DNA of 64,000 nt, taken from Dactylosporangium sucinum. GTDB taxonomy: Bacteria; Actinomycetota; Actinomycetes; Mycobacteriales; Micromonosporaceae. Below, in pieces: positions 1 to 7,904 of this stretch. Numbering within the stretch: position 1 is the first letter of the stretch; every line of letters begins with the position of its first letter. A program made the translations under genes and the position numbers. The DNA lies in the NCBI RefSeq assembly GCF_014647515.1, contig NZ_BMPI01000002.1, positions 47,451 through 111,450 of the forward strand, given 5' to 3'. The notes under the pieces were generated by a model that did not search any database, was not told the DNA's origin, and saw only the letters and a list, made by a program, of their open reading frames with translations.

Positions 1-1
1 G

Positions 2-1165
2 ATGCCCGGCGACGACAACGGCGGCGTCTTCATCGGCTTCCCCGACCCCGGCAACGACCCCTGGGCACCGGTGAACGCGGGCCACGAGATCCAGGTCGAC
101 GCCACCGACGCCGACCCGGCCCGCACCACGGGCAGCGTCTACAGCTTCAAGGCCCCTGACGCGGCGCTGCGCGCGGCGAACCTCAACCCGCCGGGCGCGT
201 GGAACACCTACGACATCCAGGTCCACGGCCAGCGCGTCGAGGTGTACCTCAACGGAGTCAAGGTCAACGACTACGTATCTTCGCGGAGCATCGGTAACGG
301 CTATGTCGGCGTGCAGAACGACGGCGACGCCGCTCACATCAGCTACCGCAACATCCGCATCAAGACGGACGGCGCGCCGCCGGCGACGGACGTCGCGCGC
401 GGCAGGCCGGTGACGGTCTCGTCGGTGGAGCCCGGCAGCCCGCACGCCGGGGCGAACGCGGTGGACGGCAACGCGGCCACCCGCTGGGGATCCGCGTACA
501 GCGATCCACAGTGGATCGCCGTCGACCTCGGCGCGGTGCACTCCCTCAGCCGGGTCCGGCTGAACTGGGAGACGGCCTACGGCCGCGCCTACCAGATCCA
601 GACCTCGGCCGACGGCTCGACCTGGACCAACGTCTACAGCACCACCACCGGTGATGGCGGCGTAGACGACGTGGCGGTGTCCGGCAGCGGGCGCTATGTC
701 CGCGTCAACGGCACCCAGCGCGCCACCCAGTGGGGCTACTCGCTCTGGGACCTCAACGTCTACGGAACACCCCAGTCCGGCCTGCTCTCCCAGGGCCGCC
801 CGGTCACCGCGTCGTCGGTCGAGCCCGGCAGCCCGCACGCCGCCGCCAACGCCGTCGACGGCAACGCCGCGACCCGCTGGGGATCCGCCTACAGCGACCC
901 GCAGTGGATCAGCGTCGACCTCGGCACCACCCGCGCCATCAGCCGGGTCAGGCTGAGCTGGGAGACGGCCTACGGCCACGCCTACCAGATCCAGACGTCG
1001 GCCGACGGCTCCACCTGGACCACCGTCTACAGCACCACCACCGGCGACGGCGGCGTCGACGACGTCACCGTGACCGGCAGCGGACGCTACCTCCGCGTCA
1101 ACGGCACCCAGCGCGCCACCCAGTGGGGCTACTCGCTCTGGGAGCTCGAGGTCTACGGCAGCTGA
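2..1165 (+). CDS. Secreted carbohydrate-active protein, C-terminal part, with two F5/8 type C (CBM32-like) domains
   Basis: This frame is open from the window edge, so the true start, signal peptide and any catalytic domain probably lie upstream; the ATG at base 2 is only the first Met seen. Residues about 1-125 resemble the concanavalin-like beta-sandwich of the 3-keto-disaccharide hydrolase (DUF1080) family (motifs GGVFIGF, WNTYDIQVHG, VEVYLNGVKV, YVGVQN). Two discoidin-type domains follow (about 133-257 and 263-387), each with AVDGNAATRWGS and SDPQWI, both typical of sugar-binding CBM32 modules. The two copies are almost identical in protein and DNA, pointing to a recent internal duplication. 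It likely binds a polysaccharide outside the cell; the substrate cannot be read from this part. The next gene encodes a mannanase, so plant polysaccharide use is plausible. Confidence 0.8.
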   Translation: MPGDDNGGVFIGFPDPGNDPWAPVNAGHEIQVDATDADPARTTGSVYSFKAPDAALRAANLNPPGAWNTYDIQVHGQRVEVYLNGVKVNDYVSSRSIGNGYVGVQNDGDAAHISYRNIRIKTDGAPPATDVARGRPVTVSSVEPGSPHAGANAVDGNAATRWGSAYSDPQWIAVDLGAVHSLSRVRLNWETAYGRAYQIQTSADGSTWTNVYSTTTGDGGVDDVAVSGSGRYVRVNGTQRATQWGYSLWDLNVYGTPQSGLLSQGRPVTASSVEPGSPHAAANAVDGNAATRWGSAYSDPQWISVDLGTTRAISRVRLSWETAYGHAYQIQTSADGSTWTTVYSTTTGDGGVDDVTVTGSGRYLRVNGTQRATQWGYSLWELEVYGS

Positions 1166-1182
1166 CTGTATCTTTCACCCCC

Positions 1183-1215
1183 GTCCCCTCCGGCGCGACG
1201 ACCGCCGGAGGGGAC
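1183..1215 (+). terminator. Strong hairpin terminator after the CBM32 gene
   Basis: Two perfectly complementary 13-base arms (1183-1195 and 1203-1215) enclose a 7-base loop, beginning 18 bases after the stop codon. There is no long T run, which is usual for high-GC actinomycetes. Confidence 0.75.
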
Positions 1216-1279
1216 GGAACCCCAGGTCGGGAGCGCGCGCCTGGGCGCCGGGCCGCGCTGGTCGAAGCGGTTCGATCGC

Positions 1280-1289
1280 GTTTCGAAAC
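1280..1289. promoter_or_regulatory. GTTTCGAAAC palindrome upstream of the GH5 mannanase
   Basis: A perfect 10-base palindrome, GTTTCGAAAC, lies 60 bases before the GH5 start. Palindromes with a GAAA/TTTC core occur upstream of secreted hemicellulase genes in Streptomyces as LacI-type operators, so it may be a sugar-responsive operator. The assignment is inference; a single short copy can arise by chance. Confidence 0.4.
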
Positions 1290-1348
1290 ATCGACGCGTA
1301 TCGTCCGGCCGGACTGAGCGTGCCCCCTCCCCCGTCCTGAGGTAGGTC

Positions 1349-2731
1349 ATGAAGAAGAGACGAATCGCCATCCTCGGCGCCGCACTGGTCGCCGTCGCCG
1401 CCTCGATCCTCGTCTATGCCCAGCCCGCGTCCGCCGCGGTCGGGCTGCACATCAGCGGCCGGAACATCGTCGAGGCCAACGGCCAGAACTTCATCATGCG
1501 CGGGGTCAACCACCCGCACGTCTGGTACACCGGGCAGACGAGCTCGTTCGCCAACATCAAGGCCCTGGGCGCCAACACCGTCCGCGTGGTGCTCGGCAGC
1601 GGCAAGCGCTGGGGGCCGTCCAACGACGTGCCGCAGGTCATCCAGCTGTGCAAGACCAACCGGATGATCTGTGTGCTGGAGGTCCACGACACCACCGGCT
1701 ACGGCGAGGACGGCGCGGCCGCCACGCTGGACGAGGCGGTCAACTACTGGATCAGCCAGAAGGCGAACCTGGTCGGCCAGGAGAACTACGTCGTCATCAA
1801 CATCGGCAACGAGCCGATCGGCAACAACAACCCCGGCCAGTGGACGGCCGCGACCGTCGCCGCCATCCAGAAGCTGCGCAGCAACGGCTTCGAGCACCTC
1901 ATCATGGTGGACGCGCCGAACTGGGGCCAGGACTGGCAGAACGTCATGCGCGACAACGGCCAGACGGTCCTCAACGCCGACACCCAGCACAACACGGTGC
2001 TGTCGATCCACATGTACGCCGTCTACAACACCGCGGCGAAGGTCATCGACTACCTCGACCGCATCCAGGCCGCGGGCTGGCCGCTGGTGATCGGCGAGTT
2101 CGGCTGGCAGTTCAACAGCAACGAGGTCGACCACGAGACGATCCTGGCCCAGGCGCAGGCGCGCGGGCTCGGGTACCTCGGCTGGTCCTGGAGCGGCAAC
2201 ACCGACCCGATCCTCGACATGGCGACGAACTTCAACCCGGCCCAGCTCACCACCTGGGGCCAGCGCATCTTCAACGGCACGAACGGGATCAAGGCCACCG
2301 CCAAGGAGGCGACGATCTTCAGCGGGAACCCGCCGCCGTCGTCCGCGTCGCCGTCCCCGAGCCGGTCGTCGGCCTCGCCGTCGCCGTCCCCGAGCCGCTC
2401 GTCCGCGTCGCCGTCGCCGTCCTCGGGCACCAAGGGCTGCACGGCCGCGTACTCGATCGTGGGCCAGTGGCCGGGCGGGTTCCAGGCCGACGTGAAGGTC
2501 ACCGCCGGTACCGCCGCCATCACCGGCTGGACCGTGACCTGGACCTTCGCCAACGGCCAGACGATCACCCAGGCGTGGAGCGCGACGATCACCAGCTCCG
2601 GCTCGGCGGTCACCGCCCGCAACGTCAGCTACAACGGCACCCTGGGCGCCGGGGCGAGCACGAACTTCGGCTTCCTCGGCTCGTGGAACGGCACGAACAC
2701 CGCCCCGGCGGTGTCCTGCACCGCCTCGTAG
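1349..2731 (+). CDS. Secreted beta-mannanase (GH5, subfamily 8-like) with CBM2
   Basis: Predicted endo-beta-1,4-mannanase acting outside the cell on mannan or glucomannan. A signal peptide (MKKRR, hydrophobic core, cleavage after PASA near residue 29) precedes a GH5 TIM barrel (about 30-325). The acid/base Glu is E155 in NIGNEP and the nucleophile is E250 in IGEFG, the GH5 signature positions; MRGVNHPHVWY and SIHMYAVY fit the subfamily 8 mannanases. A Ser/Pro linker (about 327-361, repeats of SPSPSRSSA) joins a C-terminal CBM2 (about 365-460) with two cysteines near its ends, the usual cellulose-binding module. An RBS, GAGGTAGG, sits just before the ATG. It is monocistronic, between two hairpin terminators. 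Fine specificity (mannan versus cellulose) is inferred from motif resemblance. Confidence 0.88.
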   Translation: MKKRRIAILGAALVAVAASILVYAQPASAAVGLHISGRNIVEANGQNFIMRGVNHPHVWYTGQTSSFANIKALGANTVRVVLGSGKRWGPSNDVPQVIQLCKTNRMICVLEVHDTTGYGEDGAAATLDEAVNYWISQKANLVGQENYVVINIGNEPIGNNNPGQWTAATVAAIQKLRSNGFEHLIMVDAPNWGQDWQNVMRDNGQTVLNADTQHNTVLSIHMYAVYNTAAKVIDYLDRIQAAGWPLVIGEFGWQFNSNEVDHETILAQAQARGLGYLGWSWSGNTDPILDMATNFNPAQLTTWGQRIFNGTNGIKATAKEATIFSGNPPPSSASPSPSRSSASPSPSPSRSSASPSPSSGTKGCTAAYSIVGQWPGGFQADVKVTAGTAAITGWTVTWTFANGQTITQAWSATITSSGSAVTARNVSYNGTLGAGASTNFGFLGSWNGTNTAPAVSCTAS

Positions 2732-2743
2732 TCACGGTCCGCA

Positions 2744-2780
2744 CGACGCCCCGCCGGCCTGTTCCGCCGGCGGGGCGTCG
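2744..2780 (+). terminator. Hairpin terminator after the mannanase gene
   Basis: Arms 2744-2757 and 2767-2780 are perfectly complementary over 14 bases with a 9-base loop, starting 12 bases after the stop codon. It separates the mannanase from the following sigma factor unit. Confidence 0.8.
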
Positions 2781-2872
2781 TCGTGTGCGGGCTGAAACAT
2801 TCCGGCGGGTGCCGGACATGTCAGGGTGACCGGGCACCCACCCGGCTTCGCCGACCCGTGAGGAGCTGGACC

Positions 2873-3391
2873 TTGGCTCGCGCCCCCGCCGCCGACCGGT
2901 ACGAACGCCTGTACCGCGCGCACTATCAGGACCTGCTCGGCTACGCCCTGCGCCGGGTCGACCCGCCGGAGGCGGCGGCCGACGTGGTCGCCGAGACCTT
3001 CCTCGTCGCCTGGCGCCGCTTCGCGGACATCCCGGCCGACCAGGCCCGTGCCTGGCTGTTCGGGGTGGCCCGCAACGTGCTGGCCAACCACGGCCGGACC
3101 GAGCGGCGCCGGGCCGGGCTCGCCGCCCAGCTGCGCCGCGAGCTGGCCACGCTCCCGGCCGTCCAGACCGATCCGCCGGAGCACGTCGCCCACGCCTTCG
3201 ACGGCCTGCCCGACGCCGACCGGGAGCTGCTGCGCCTGGTCGCGTGGGAGGGCCTCACCACCGACGAGCTGGCGGTGGCGCTGGGCTGCACGCCGAACGC
3301 CGTCCGCATCCGCCTGCACCGTGCCCGGCAGCGCTTCGCCGCCGCGCTGGGCGAGCCGATCCCGACCACCGACCGAGGAGCAGGAGCATGA
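2873..3391 (+). CDS. ECF-type RNA polymerase sigma factor
   Basis: A 172-residue sigma-70 family protein lacking region 3, as in ECF factors. Region 2 covers about residues 12-75 (YERLYRAHYQDLLGYALRR, then AADVVAETFLVAWRR) and region 4 about 110-160 (LPDADRELLRLVAWEGL, helix-turn-helix LTTDELAVALGCTPNAVRIRLHR). It would direct RNA polymerase to a small regulon. The frame is open further upstream, but TTG at 2873 is preferred because AGGAG lies 7 bases before it and the conserved domain begins just after. The stop overlaps the ATG of the next gene (ATGA), so the two are translationally coupled; the partner is a membrane protein that probably controls it. Confidence 0.88.
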   Translation: MARAPAADRYERLYRAHYQDLLGYALRRVDPPEAAADVVAETFLVAWRRFADIPADQARAWLFGVARNVLANHGRTERRRAGLAAQLRRELATLPAVQTDPPEHVAHAFDGLPDADRELLRLVAWEGLTTDELAVALGCTPNAVRIRLHRARQRFAAALGEPIPTTDRGAGA

Positions 3392-4248
3392 GCCACCCTT
3401 CGGAGCAGGACCAGGACCGCCTGGTCCGGCTGCTGGCCCCGCCGCGGGCCGTCCCGCCGGCCGCCGCGGACCCGGACGGGCCGGCCGCCACCGCGCTGCT
3501 GGAGAGCATCCGCCACGCGAACCGCACCCGGATCCGGCCCTGGGTCCGGCCCTGGATCGCGATCCCGGCGGTGGCGGCGGCCGCGATCGCGGCGTTCGTC
3601 GTCATCGCGCTGCTGCCCGGGAGCGGTCCGGCGCCCGCGCACGCGCTGGACATCACGCGCGACTCGCAGTACATCACGATCCGCATCCTGGACCCGGACG
3701 CGGATCCCGCCCGGTACCGGCAGGAGCTGGCCCGGCACGGGCTGAACATCGAGCTGACGCTGGTCCCCGTCGACGCCGGCCAGGTGGGCCGGGTCGTCTT
3801 CAGCGAGGTCGGCGACACGGGCAACGGCCCGACGATCGAGTACGTCGAGTCGCCGGGCCACTGCAGCCCCAACGGCTCCTGCGCGGTCGCCGTGCGGGTG
3901 CCGGTCACGTTCGCCTCGTACGCCCGGCTGTCCTTCGGCCGCGCCGCGAAGCCCGGCGAGTGGATCGAGGGCGGCTCCGCCCAGCAGAACGCCGACGCGG
4001 CGCAGCTACGGGGCCGCACGGTGGCGGACGCCCGGCGGATCCTGGAGTCCCGCGGGCAGACGGCGACGTACCGGGTCGGCTGGCAGTCCCTGGACACCCC
4101 GGCGGAGCAGATCCCGTCGACGTGGATCGTGTACGACACGGCCCCGCTGCCGGACGACGTCGTCGTCCTCTGGGTCTCCGCGGACGGCCAGGCGCCGCGC
4201 CCGCCCAGGAGCGGCCCTCCGGGCGCGTCGCAGTTCGTGCCTCGTTAG
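3388..4248 (+). CDS. Membrane protein coupled to the ECF sigma factor, PASTA-like C-terminus
   Basis: A 286-residue protein with a cytoplasmic N-terminal part (about 1-52), one transmembrane helix (about 53-74, IAIPAVAAAAIAAFVVIALL) and an external part. The last ~65 residues (LRGRTVADARRILESRG onward, ending near VVLWVSADG) resemble a PASTA-type or similar small extracellular module. The position behind an ECF sigma gene with an ATGA overlap suggests a regulatory partner, but no zinc-binding HxxxCxxC anti-sigma motif is visible, so it is called only a sigma-associated membrane protein. Its 3' end, including the stop codon, lies inside a tandem repeat that is copied twice more downstream (4224-4337). 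Confidence 0.75.
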   Translation: MSHPSEQDQDRLVRLLAPPRAVPPAAADPDGPAATALLESIRHANRTRIRPWVRPWIAIPAVAAAAIAAFVVIALLPGSGPAPAHALDITRDSQYITIRILDPDADPARYRQELARHGLNIELTLVPVDAGQVGRVVFSEVGDTGNGPTIEYVESPGHCSPNGSCAVAVRVPVTFASYARLSFGRAAKPGEWIEGGSAQQNADAAQLRGRTVADARRILESRGQTATYRVGWQSLDTPAEQIPSTWIVYDTAPLPDDVVVLWVSADGQAPRPPRSGPPGASQFVPR

Positions 4249-4337
4249 GCTCCTCGGCGCGTCGCAGTTCGTGCCTCGTCAGGCGCGGCGCTCCTCGGCG
4301 TGTCGCAGTTCGTGCCTCGTCAGGCGCGGCGCTCCTG
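4224..4337. repeat. Three tandem direct repeats spanning the ends of two convergent genes
   Basis: A 26-27-base core containing TCGCAGTTCGTGCCTCGT followed by T/C and AGGC occurs at 4224-4250, 4258-4284 and 4299-4325. Copies 2 and 3 also share a following GCGGCGCTCCT. Copy 1 contains the stop codon of the sigma-associated membrane protein and copy 3 contains the stop codon of the DUF5997 gene on the other strand. The array looks like duplication of the junction between two convergent gene tails. Confidence 0.85.
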
Positions 4338-4691
4338 GAGGCGCCGCTCCTCGGCGCGGACCTCGGCAAGCGACTCCCGCTCGCGGACCAGCCACTCCGG
4401 CGGGTCCGCGGCGAGGGCCTGGATCTCGGCCGTGGTCAGCGCCTCGGTGACGCCGCCCCGGGCCAGGCCGCTGTTCGACACGCGCAGCCGGGCCGCGACC
4501 ACGTTGCGCGGGTGCGGCCCGTCGCGGCGCAGGTCGGCGAGCCACTGCGGCGGGTTGCGCTGCAGCTCGTCGAGCTGCTCACGGGTGATCGGGCCGGCCC
4601 GGAACTCGGGCGGGGTCGCCGGCAGGTAGACGTCCAGCTTCGCGGCCGCCGTGGCGGGCTTCATCTCCTGGGGCTTCTTCGGCTTGCTCAC
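4320..4691 (-). CDS. DUF5997 family protein
   Basis: A 123-residue soluble protein matching the actinobacterial DUF5997 family: MKPATAAAKLDVYLPATPPEF near the start, NPPQWLADLRRDGPHPR in the middle and ARGGVTEALTT toward the end. No function is established. The motif VVAARLRVSNSGLARGGVTEAL could form a helix-turn-helix, so DNA binding is possible but unproven. It is divergent from a gene for a lone LysR substrate-binding domain, and both starts appear leaderless: TACTCT at 4698-4703 is followed by 6 bases and then the GTG start. The conserved pairing of these two families suggests a joint role. Its stop lies in the third copy of the tandem repeat. Confidence 0.85.
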   Translation of the reverse strand: MSKPKKPQEMKPATAAAKLDVYLPATPPEFRAGPITREQLDELQRNPPQWLADLRRDGPHPRNVVAARLRVSNSGLARGGVTEALTTAEIQALAADPPEWLVRERESLAEVRAEERRLQERRA

Positions 4692-4697
4692 CCGGTC

Positions 4698-4725
4698 AGA
4701 GTAGCGGCAGGGTGGCCGGTACCCT
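4698..4725. promoter_or_regulatory. Compact divergent promoter with two leaderless -10 boxes
   Basis: On the minus strand TACTCT (4698-4703) precedes the DUF5997 GTG by 6 bases; on the plus strand TACCCT (4720-4725) precedes the LysR-domain GTG at 4733 by 7 bases. The two -10 boxes are only 16 bases apart, so the polymerases must compete or be co-regulated. Confidence 0.6.
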
Positions 4726-4732
4726 GAGGTCG

Positions 4733-5377
4733 GTGGAGAGGTTCCGGCTGGTCGTCGTTCCCGGGGTCGTCGTGGACCGGTGGGCCCGCACCTGGGCCGA
4801 GCGGCGCCCGGAGACCCGGCTGGAGCTGGTCCCGGCGGAGTCCGCCGACGCCCCGGAGCACCTGCCGGGCCGCGCCGAGGCCGGCCTGCTCCGCGAGCCG
4901 GTGGACCGCGAGCTGCTGCATGCCATCCCGCTGTACCGCGAGCAGACCGTCGTCGTCGTGCCGCGCGACCACCTGCTGGCCGCGGCCGACGAGCTGACCC
5001 TCGCCGAGGTCACGGACCTGGACGAGCCGCTGCTCCGCCCGCTCGACGAGGTGCTCCAACCGCCGGGCGGGGCGCCGGACGACCGCCCGGCGACGACGGC
5101 GCTCGCGATCGAGCTGGTGGCGGCCGAGGCCGGCCTGCTGCTGGTCCCGATGTCGCTGGCCCGGCTGCACCACCGCCGCGACCTCACGTACCGCCCGGTG
5201 ACCGACGCCCCGACCTCCTCGGTGGTCCTGGCCTGGCCGCGCGACGCCCACACCGAGCTGGTCGAGGAGATGATCGGCATCGTCCGCGGCCGCACGGCGA
5301 ACAGCACCCGCGGCCGCGCCCCGACCCCGCCACCGGCCCGAGCCCCGAGACCCCCACGCAAGGGCCGCCGCCGCTGA
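4733..5377 (+). CDS. LysR-type substrate-binding domain protein without a DNA-binding domain
   Basis: A 214-residue protein consisting of the periplasmic-binding-like fold of LysR regulators: FRLVVVPGVVVDRWARTW, an internal repeat of the two-lobe fold, and LLLVPMSLARLHHRRDLTYRPV, then a basic Pro/Arg tail (about 190-214). The N-terminal winged helix of true LysR regulators is absent. It could sense a small effector and act on another protein, perhaps its divergent neighbour DUF5997. GTG at 4733 was chosen because TACCCT ends 7 bases before it (leaderless rule); GTG at 4712, seven codons earlier, is the alternative. It is not a truncation in appearance, since the same domain-only form accompanies DUF5997 in other actinomycetes as I recall. 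Confidence 0.75.
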   Translation: MERFRLVVVPGVVVDRWARTWAERRPETRLELVPAESADAPEHLPGRAEAGLLREPVDRELLHAIPLYREQTVVVVPRDHLLAAADELTLAEVTDLDEPLLRPLDEVLQPPGGAPDDRPATTALAIELVAAEAGLLLVPMSLARLHHRRDLTYRPVTDAPTSSVVLAWPRDAHTELVEEMIGIVRGRTANSTRGRAPTPPPARAPRPPRKGRRR

Positions 5378-5453
5378 CGGCTCGCGTCATCCGCCGGCCG
5401 CGCATCCAGGGTGCGCAGGAGCGCGAGCCGGGCGGCCGGGTCGGACATTGATA

Positions 5454-5513
5454 GACGTTGGTCGATCTACCCTCAGACTTGGTGATCGAACTGAGGGTAG
5501 ATCGACCAACGTC
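5454..5513. repeat. Large perfect intergenic palindrome, type A
   Basis: Arms of 23 bases (5454-5476 and 5491-5513) are perfectly complementary around a 14-base loop. The arm begins GACGTTGGTCGATCTACCCT. A near-identical palindrome lies at 35908-35967. Here it sits between convergent genes in a gene-free stretch (5378-5606) and could act as a bidirectional terminator or a REP-like element. Confidence 0.85.
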
Positions 5514-5606
5514 AAACTAGCAGGCGACGCGGGGGCGCCAGATGGGGCAAGCCGAGGGGCGGCGCGCCCGGGGCGGTCCAGCTTCGGCGTCCGCGGCCGC
5601 GCCCGC

Positions 5607-6359
5607 TCAGGCGAAGGAGAGGTCGGCCTCGATGCCGTAGTGGTCGGACAGGTACACCGAGCGGCCGTCCCACAGTGGCACGCGCTCCTCCTCGAAGGCC
5701 AGGCGGCAGGTCGCCGTCAGGCCGCGGACGAGGACGTGGTCGAAGGCCGGCGGCGTGGGCCACTGCGGGGTCGGGCGGTACGTCGGGCGCGGGTCGCCCG
5801 CCATCGGGTCGGTCAGGCCCGCCACCGCGCGGAAGTCGGCCAGCGCGGCCGAGTCGCGGGGCAGGTTCAGGTCGCCGGTCACGACCAACGGCAGCGCCGG
5901 GTCGAGCCGCGCCACCGCGCCGGCCAGGTGGGTCAGCTCGGTCCGCGCCACGGCCGTCCAGCGGTTCGCCGGGGACCAGTCGTCGTCGCGGTTCGCCGAC
6001 AGGTGGGTGTTCACGACGGCCAGGCGGCCGGCCGGGGTCTCCAGCACGGCCACCTGGGCGCCCTTGCGCATGAGCAGCTCCGGCCGGGCGGGGCCGGCGA
6101 CCGGGAACCGCACGAACGAGCAGCTGACCACGGGGTGCCGGGACAGCAGGACCAGGCCGCCCTTCAGGACGAGCATCCCGTGGTACCGCCGGTGCGCGTA
6201 GGCCGGCGCCAGTCCCGCGAGCAGCCGCGCGCCCCCGGCGGTCAGCACCTCCTGGAGGCACACCACGTCGTAGGGCGTGGCCGCGAGGTGCCCCGCGAGC
6301 GCCCGCAGGCGGGCCCGGACATCACCCTTGAAGAGGGCGTTGAGGGTCAGCAGCCGCAT
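5607..6359 (-). CDS. Endonuclease/exonuclease/phosphatase (EEP) family hydrolase
   Basis: A 250-residue metal-dependent phosphodiesterase fold of the DNase I/exonuclease III/sphingomyelinase type. The family motifs appear in order: MRLLTLNALF with the first Asn, VCLQEV with the metal-binding Glu (about 36), VVNTHLSA (about 120), VVTGDLNLP (about 160) and the terminal catalytic SDHYGIEA (about 240). No signal peptide, so it acts in the cytoplasm. Substrate (nucleic acid, phosphoinositide or sugar phosphate) cannot be decided. It starts 22 bases after the stop of the Crp-type regulator on the same strand, so the two may be co-transcribed. Confidence 0.85.
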   Translation of the reverse strand: MRLLTLNALFKGDVRARLRALAGHLAATPYDVVCLQEVLTAGGARLLAGLAPAYAHRRYHGMLVLKGGLVLLSRHPVVSCSFVRFPVAGPARPELLMRKGAQVAVLETPAGRLAVVNTHLSANRDDDWSPANRWTAVARTELTHLAGAVARLDPALPLVVTGDLNLPRDSAALADFRAVAGLTDPMAGDPRPTYRPTPQWPTPPAFDHVLVRGLTATCRLAFEEERVPLWDGRSVYLSDHYGIEADLSFA

Positions 6360-6381
6360 CCCGCCATTCCACCACAGTCGA

Positions 6382-7116
6382 TCAACGGCGGCGCTTGTGC
6401 TGGGCGCGGCGGGCCAGCGGGGCGCCGTCGAGGATGACGATGCACTTGTTCTCGAGCCGGACCCAGCCGCGGCTCGCGTAGTTCGCGAGGACCTTGTTCA
6501 CCGACTCGCGCGAGGCCCCCACGTACTGCGCCAGCTCGGTCTGGGTGAGGTCGTGCACGACGCGCGTGCCGCCCTCCTCGGCGACGCCGAACTGGTCGGC
6601 GAGCTGGATCAGCTGGCCGGCCACCCGGCCGGAGACGTCGCTGAACAGGCGGTCGTCGACCGTCGCGCGGTTGCCGCGGATGCGCCGCGCGACGACCTGC
6701 AGCAGGCGCTCGGCGACGTCCGGCTGCTGGGCCATCCAGCGGTGCAGCGCCGTGCGGCCGAGACGGGCCAGGCGCGCGTCGGCCACCACCGTCGCGGTGG
6801 TCACCCGGGGGCCGCCGTCGATGAGCTCCAGCTCGCCGAACTGCTCCCCGGGGCCGAGCAGCGACAGCAGGCACTCGCGGCCGTCGCTGGCGCTGCGGCT
6901 GAGCTTCACCTTGCCGGACAGCAGGACGTAGAGGTAGTCGCCGGTCTCGCCCTCGCGGTAGAGCACCGTGCGGCGGTCGGCGGTGACGGTGTCGAACTGC
7001 GGCGCCGCGGCGGCGAACCCGGCAGTCCCGCGGGTGTCGTCAGCGCCTTCGGTGCCGTCAGCGTCGTCGAACAGGCCGGTCAGGTCCGGCGCGTCGGCGG
7101 AAATCGTGATGGTCAT
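6382..7116 (-). CDS. Crp/Fnr family transcriptional regulator
   Basis: A 244-residue regulator with a cyclic-nucleotide-binding beta-roll (about 35-150; EGETGDYLYVLLSGKVKL and the phosphate-binding-cassette region PGEQFGELELIDGGPR) and a C-terminal winged helix (about 170-230; LTQTELAQYVGASRESVNKVL as recognition helix). The cassette has the Gly-Glu pair of cAMP-binding proteins. ATG at 7116 is chosen because GGAGGG stands just before it; the frame continues upstream into the promoter of the divergent TetR gene. A long acidic N-terminal extension (about 1-35) is unusual. It shares its upstream region with the TetR gene and is followed closely by the EEP hydrolase. Confidence 0.88.
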   Translation of the reverse strand: MTITISADAPDLTGLFDDADGTEGADDTRGTAGFAAAAPQFDTVTADRRTVLYREGETGDYLYVLLSGKVKLSRSASDGRECLLSLLGPGEQFGELELIDGGPRVTTATVVADARLARLGRTALHRWMAQQPDVAERLLQVVARRIRGNRATVDDRLFSDVSGRVAGQLIQLADQFGVAEEGGTRVVHDLTQTELAQYVGASRESVNKVLANYASRGWVRLENKCIVILDGAPLARRAQHKRRR

Positions 7117-7152
7117 GAGCCCTCCCAGCGTGGGACCCGGACCCGGTAGGGC

Positions 7153-7186
7153 GGTACCGAGTACCATTCGGACGGTACTAGATACC
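7153..7186. promoter_or_regulatory. Two tandem operator-like palindromes between divergent Crp and TetR genes
   Basis: GGTACCGAGTACC (7153-7165) and GGTACTAGATACC (7174-7186) are imperfect copies of one 13-base inverted repeat, GGTAC-N3-GTACC. They are spaced 21 bases centre to centre, two helical turns, so two dimers would bind on the same face. They lie 48 bases before the TetR start and 37 before the Crp start, and are the best candidates for TetR autoregulation. Confidence 0.55.
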
Positions 7187-7234
7187 GAGGACGCGAGGCA
7201 ACAGGCTGTCGCGACGATGCGCGAGGATGGCACG

Positions 7235-7903
7235 GTGACCGGGACTGGTGTACGCGAGCGGCTCGTTGACGCGGCTTTCGAGCTGTTCGACGAGCGCGGC
7301 TACGAGCAGACGACCGTCGACGACATCGCCGACCGGGCCGGCGTCGGGCGCACCACGCTCTTCCGGCACTACCGGTCGAAGGAGGACGTGATCTTCCCGG
7401 ACCACGACCGGCTCATCGCCGCCGTCCGGGACCGCCTCGCCACCTCGACCGCCGGCTCGGCCCTCGTCGCGGTCGTCGAGGCCGTCCGGCTGGTGCTGCT
7501 GCACTACATCGAGGAGGCCGACCGGGCCCGCCACCGCTACGCGCTGACCAGCCGCATCGCCGTCCTGCGCGACCGGGAGATCGCCAGCGTCGCGCGCTAC
7601 CAGCGGCTGTTCCGCGAGTTCATCGCCGGGCGGATGGCCCCCGAGCCCGCCTCGGCCCTGCGCGCCGAGCTCATGGCCGCCGCCGTGGTCTCCGCCCACA
7701 ACCACGTGCTGCGCCGCTGGCTGCGCCGCGACACCGCGGAGCCCGCCGCCGAGCTCGACGCGGCCATGGCCCAGGTCATCGCGCTGTTCACCGAGCCCGG
7801 CACCCCGCCGGGCGACGGCGGCTCGACGGTCCTCGTGCTGCACGACCGCCGCGACCCGGAGGTCGTCGCCGCCACCATCCGCCGCGCCCTGCAGCAGGCC
7901 TAA
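7235..7903 (+). CDS. TetR family transcriptional regulator
   Basis: A 222-residue repressor. The N-terminal helix-turn-helix spans about residues 5-55: RERLVDAAFELFDERGYEQT, VDDIADRAGVGRTTLFRHYRSKEDV. The C-terminal ligand-binding region is all helical with no recognised subfamily signature. GTG at 7235 is preferred since GAGG lies about 8 bases upstream; ATG at 7217 is an alternative adding six residues. The likely target is its own promoter, where paired GGTAC palindromes lie. The stop codon is one base from the stop of the convergent old-yellow-enzyme gene, so transcripts of the two must overlap. Confidence 0.85.
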   Translation: MTGTGVRERLVDAAFELFDERGYEQTTVDDIADRAGVGRTTLFRHYRSKEDVIFPDHDRLIAAVRDRLATSTAGSALVAVVEAVRLVLLHYIEEADRARHRYALTSRIAVLRDREIASVARYQRLFREFIAGRMAPEPASALRAELMAAAVVSAHNHVLRRWLRRDTAEPAAELDAAMAQVIALFTEPGTPPGDGGSTVLVLHDRRDPEVVAATIRRALQQA

Positions 7904-7904
7904 C

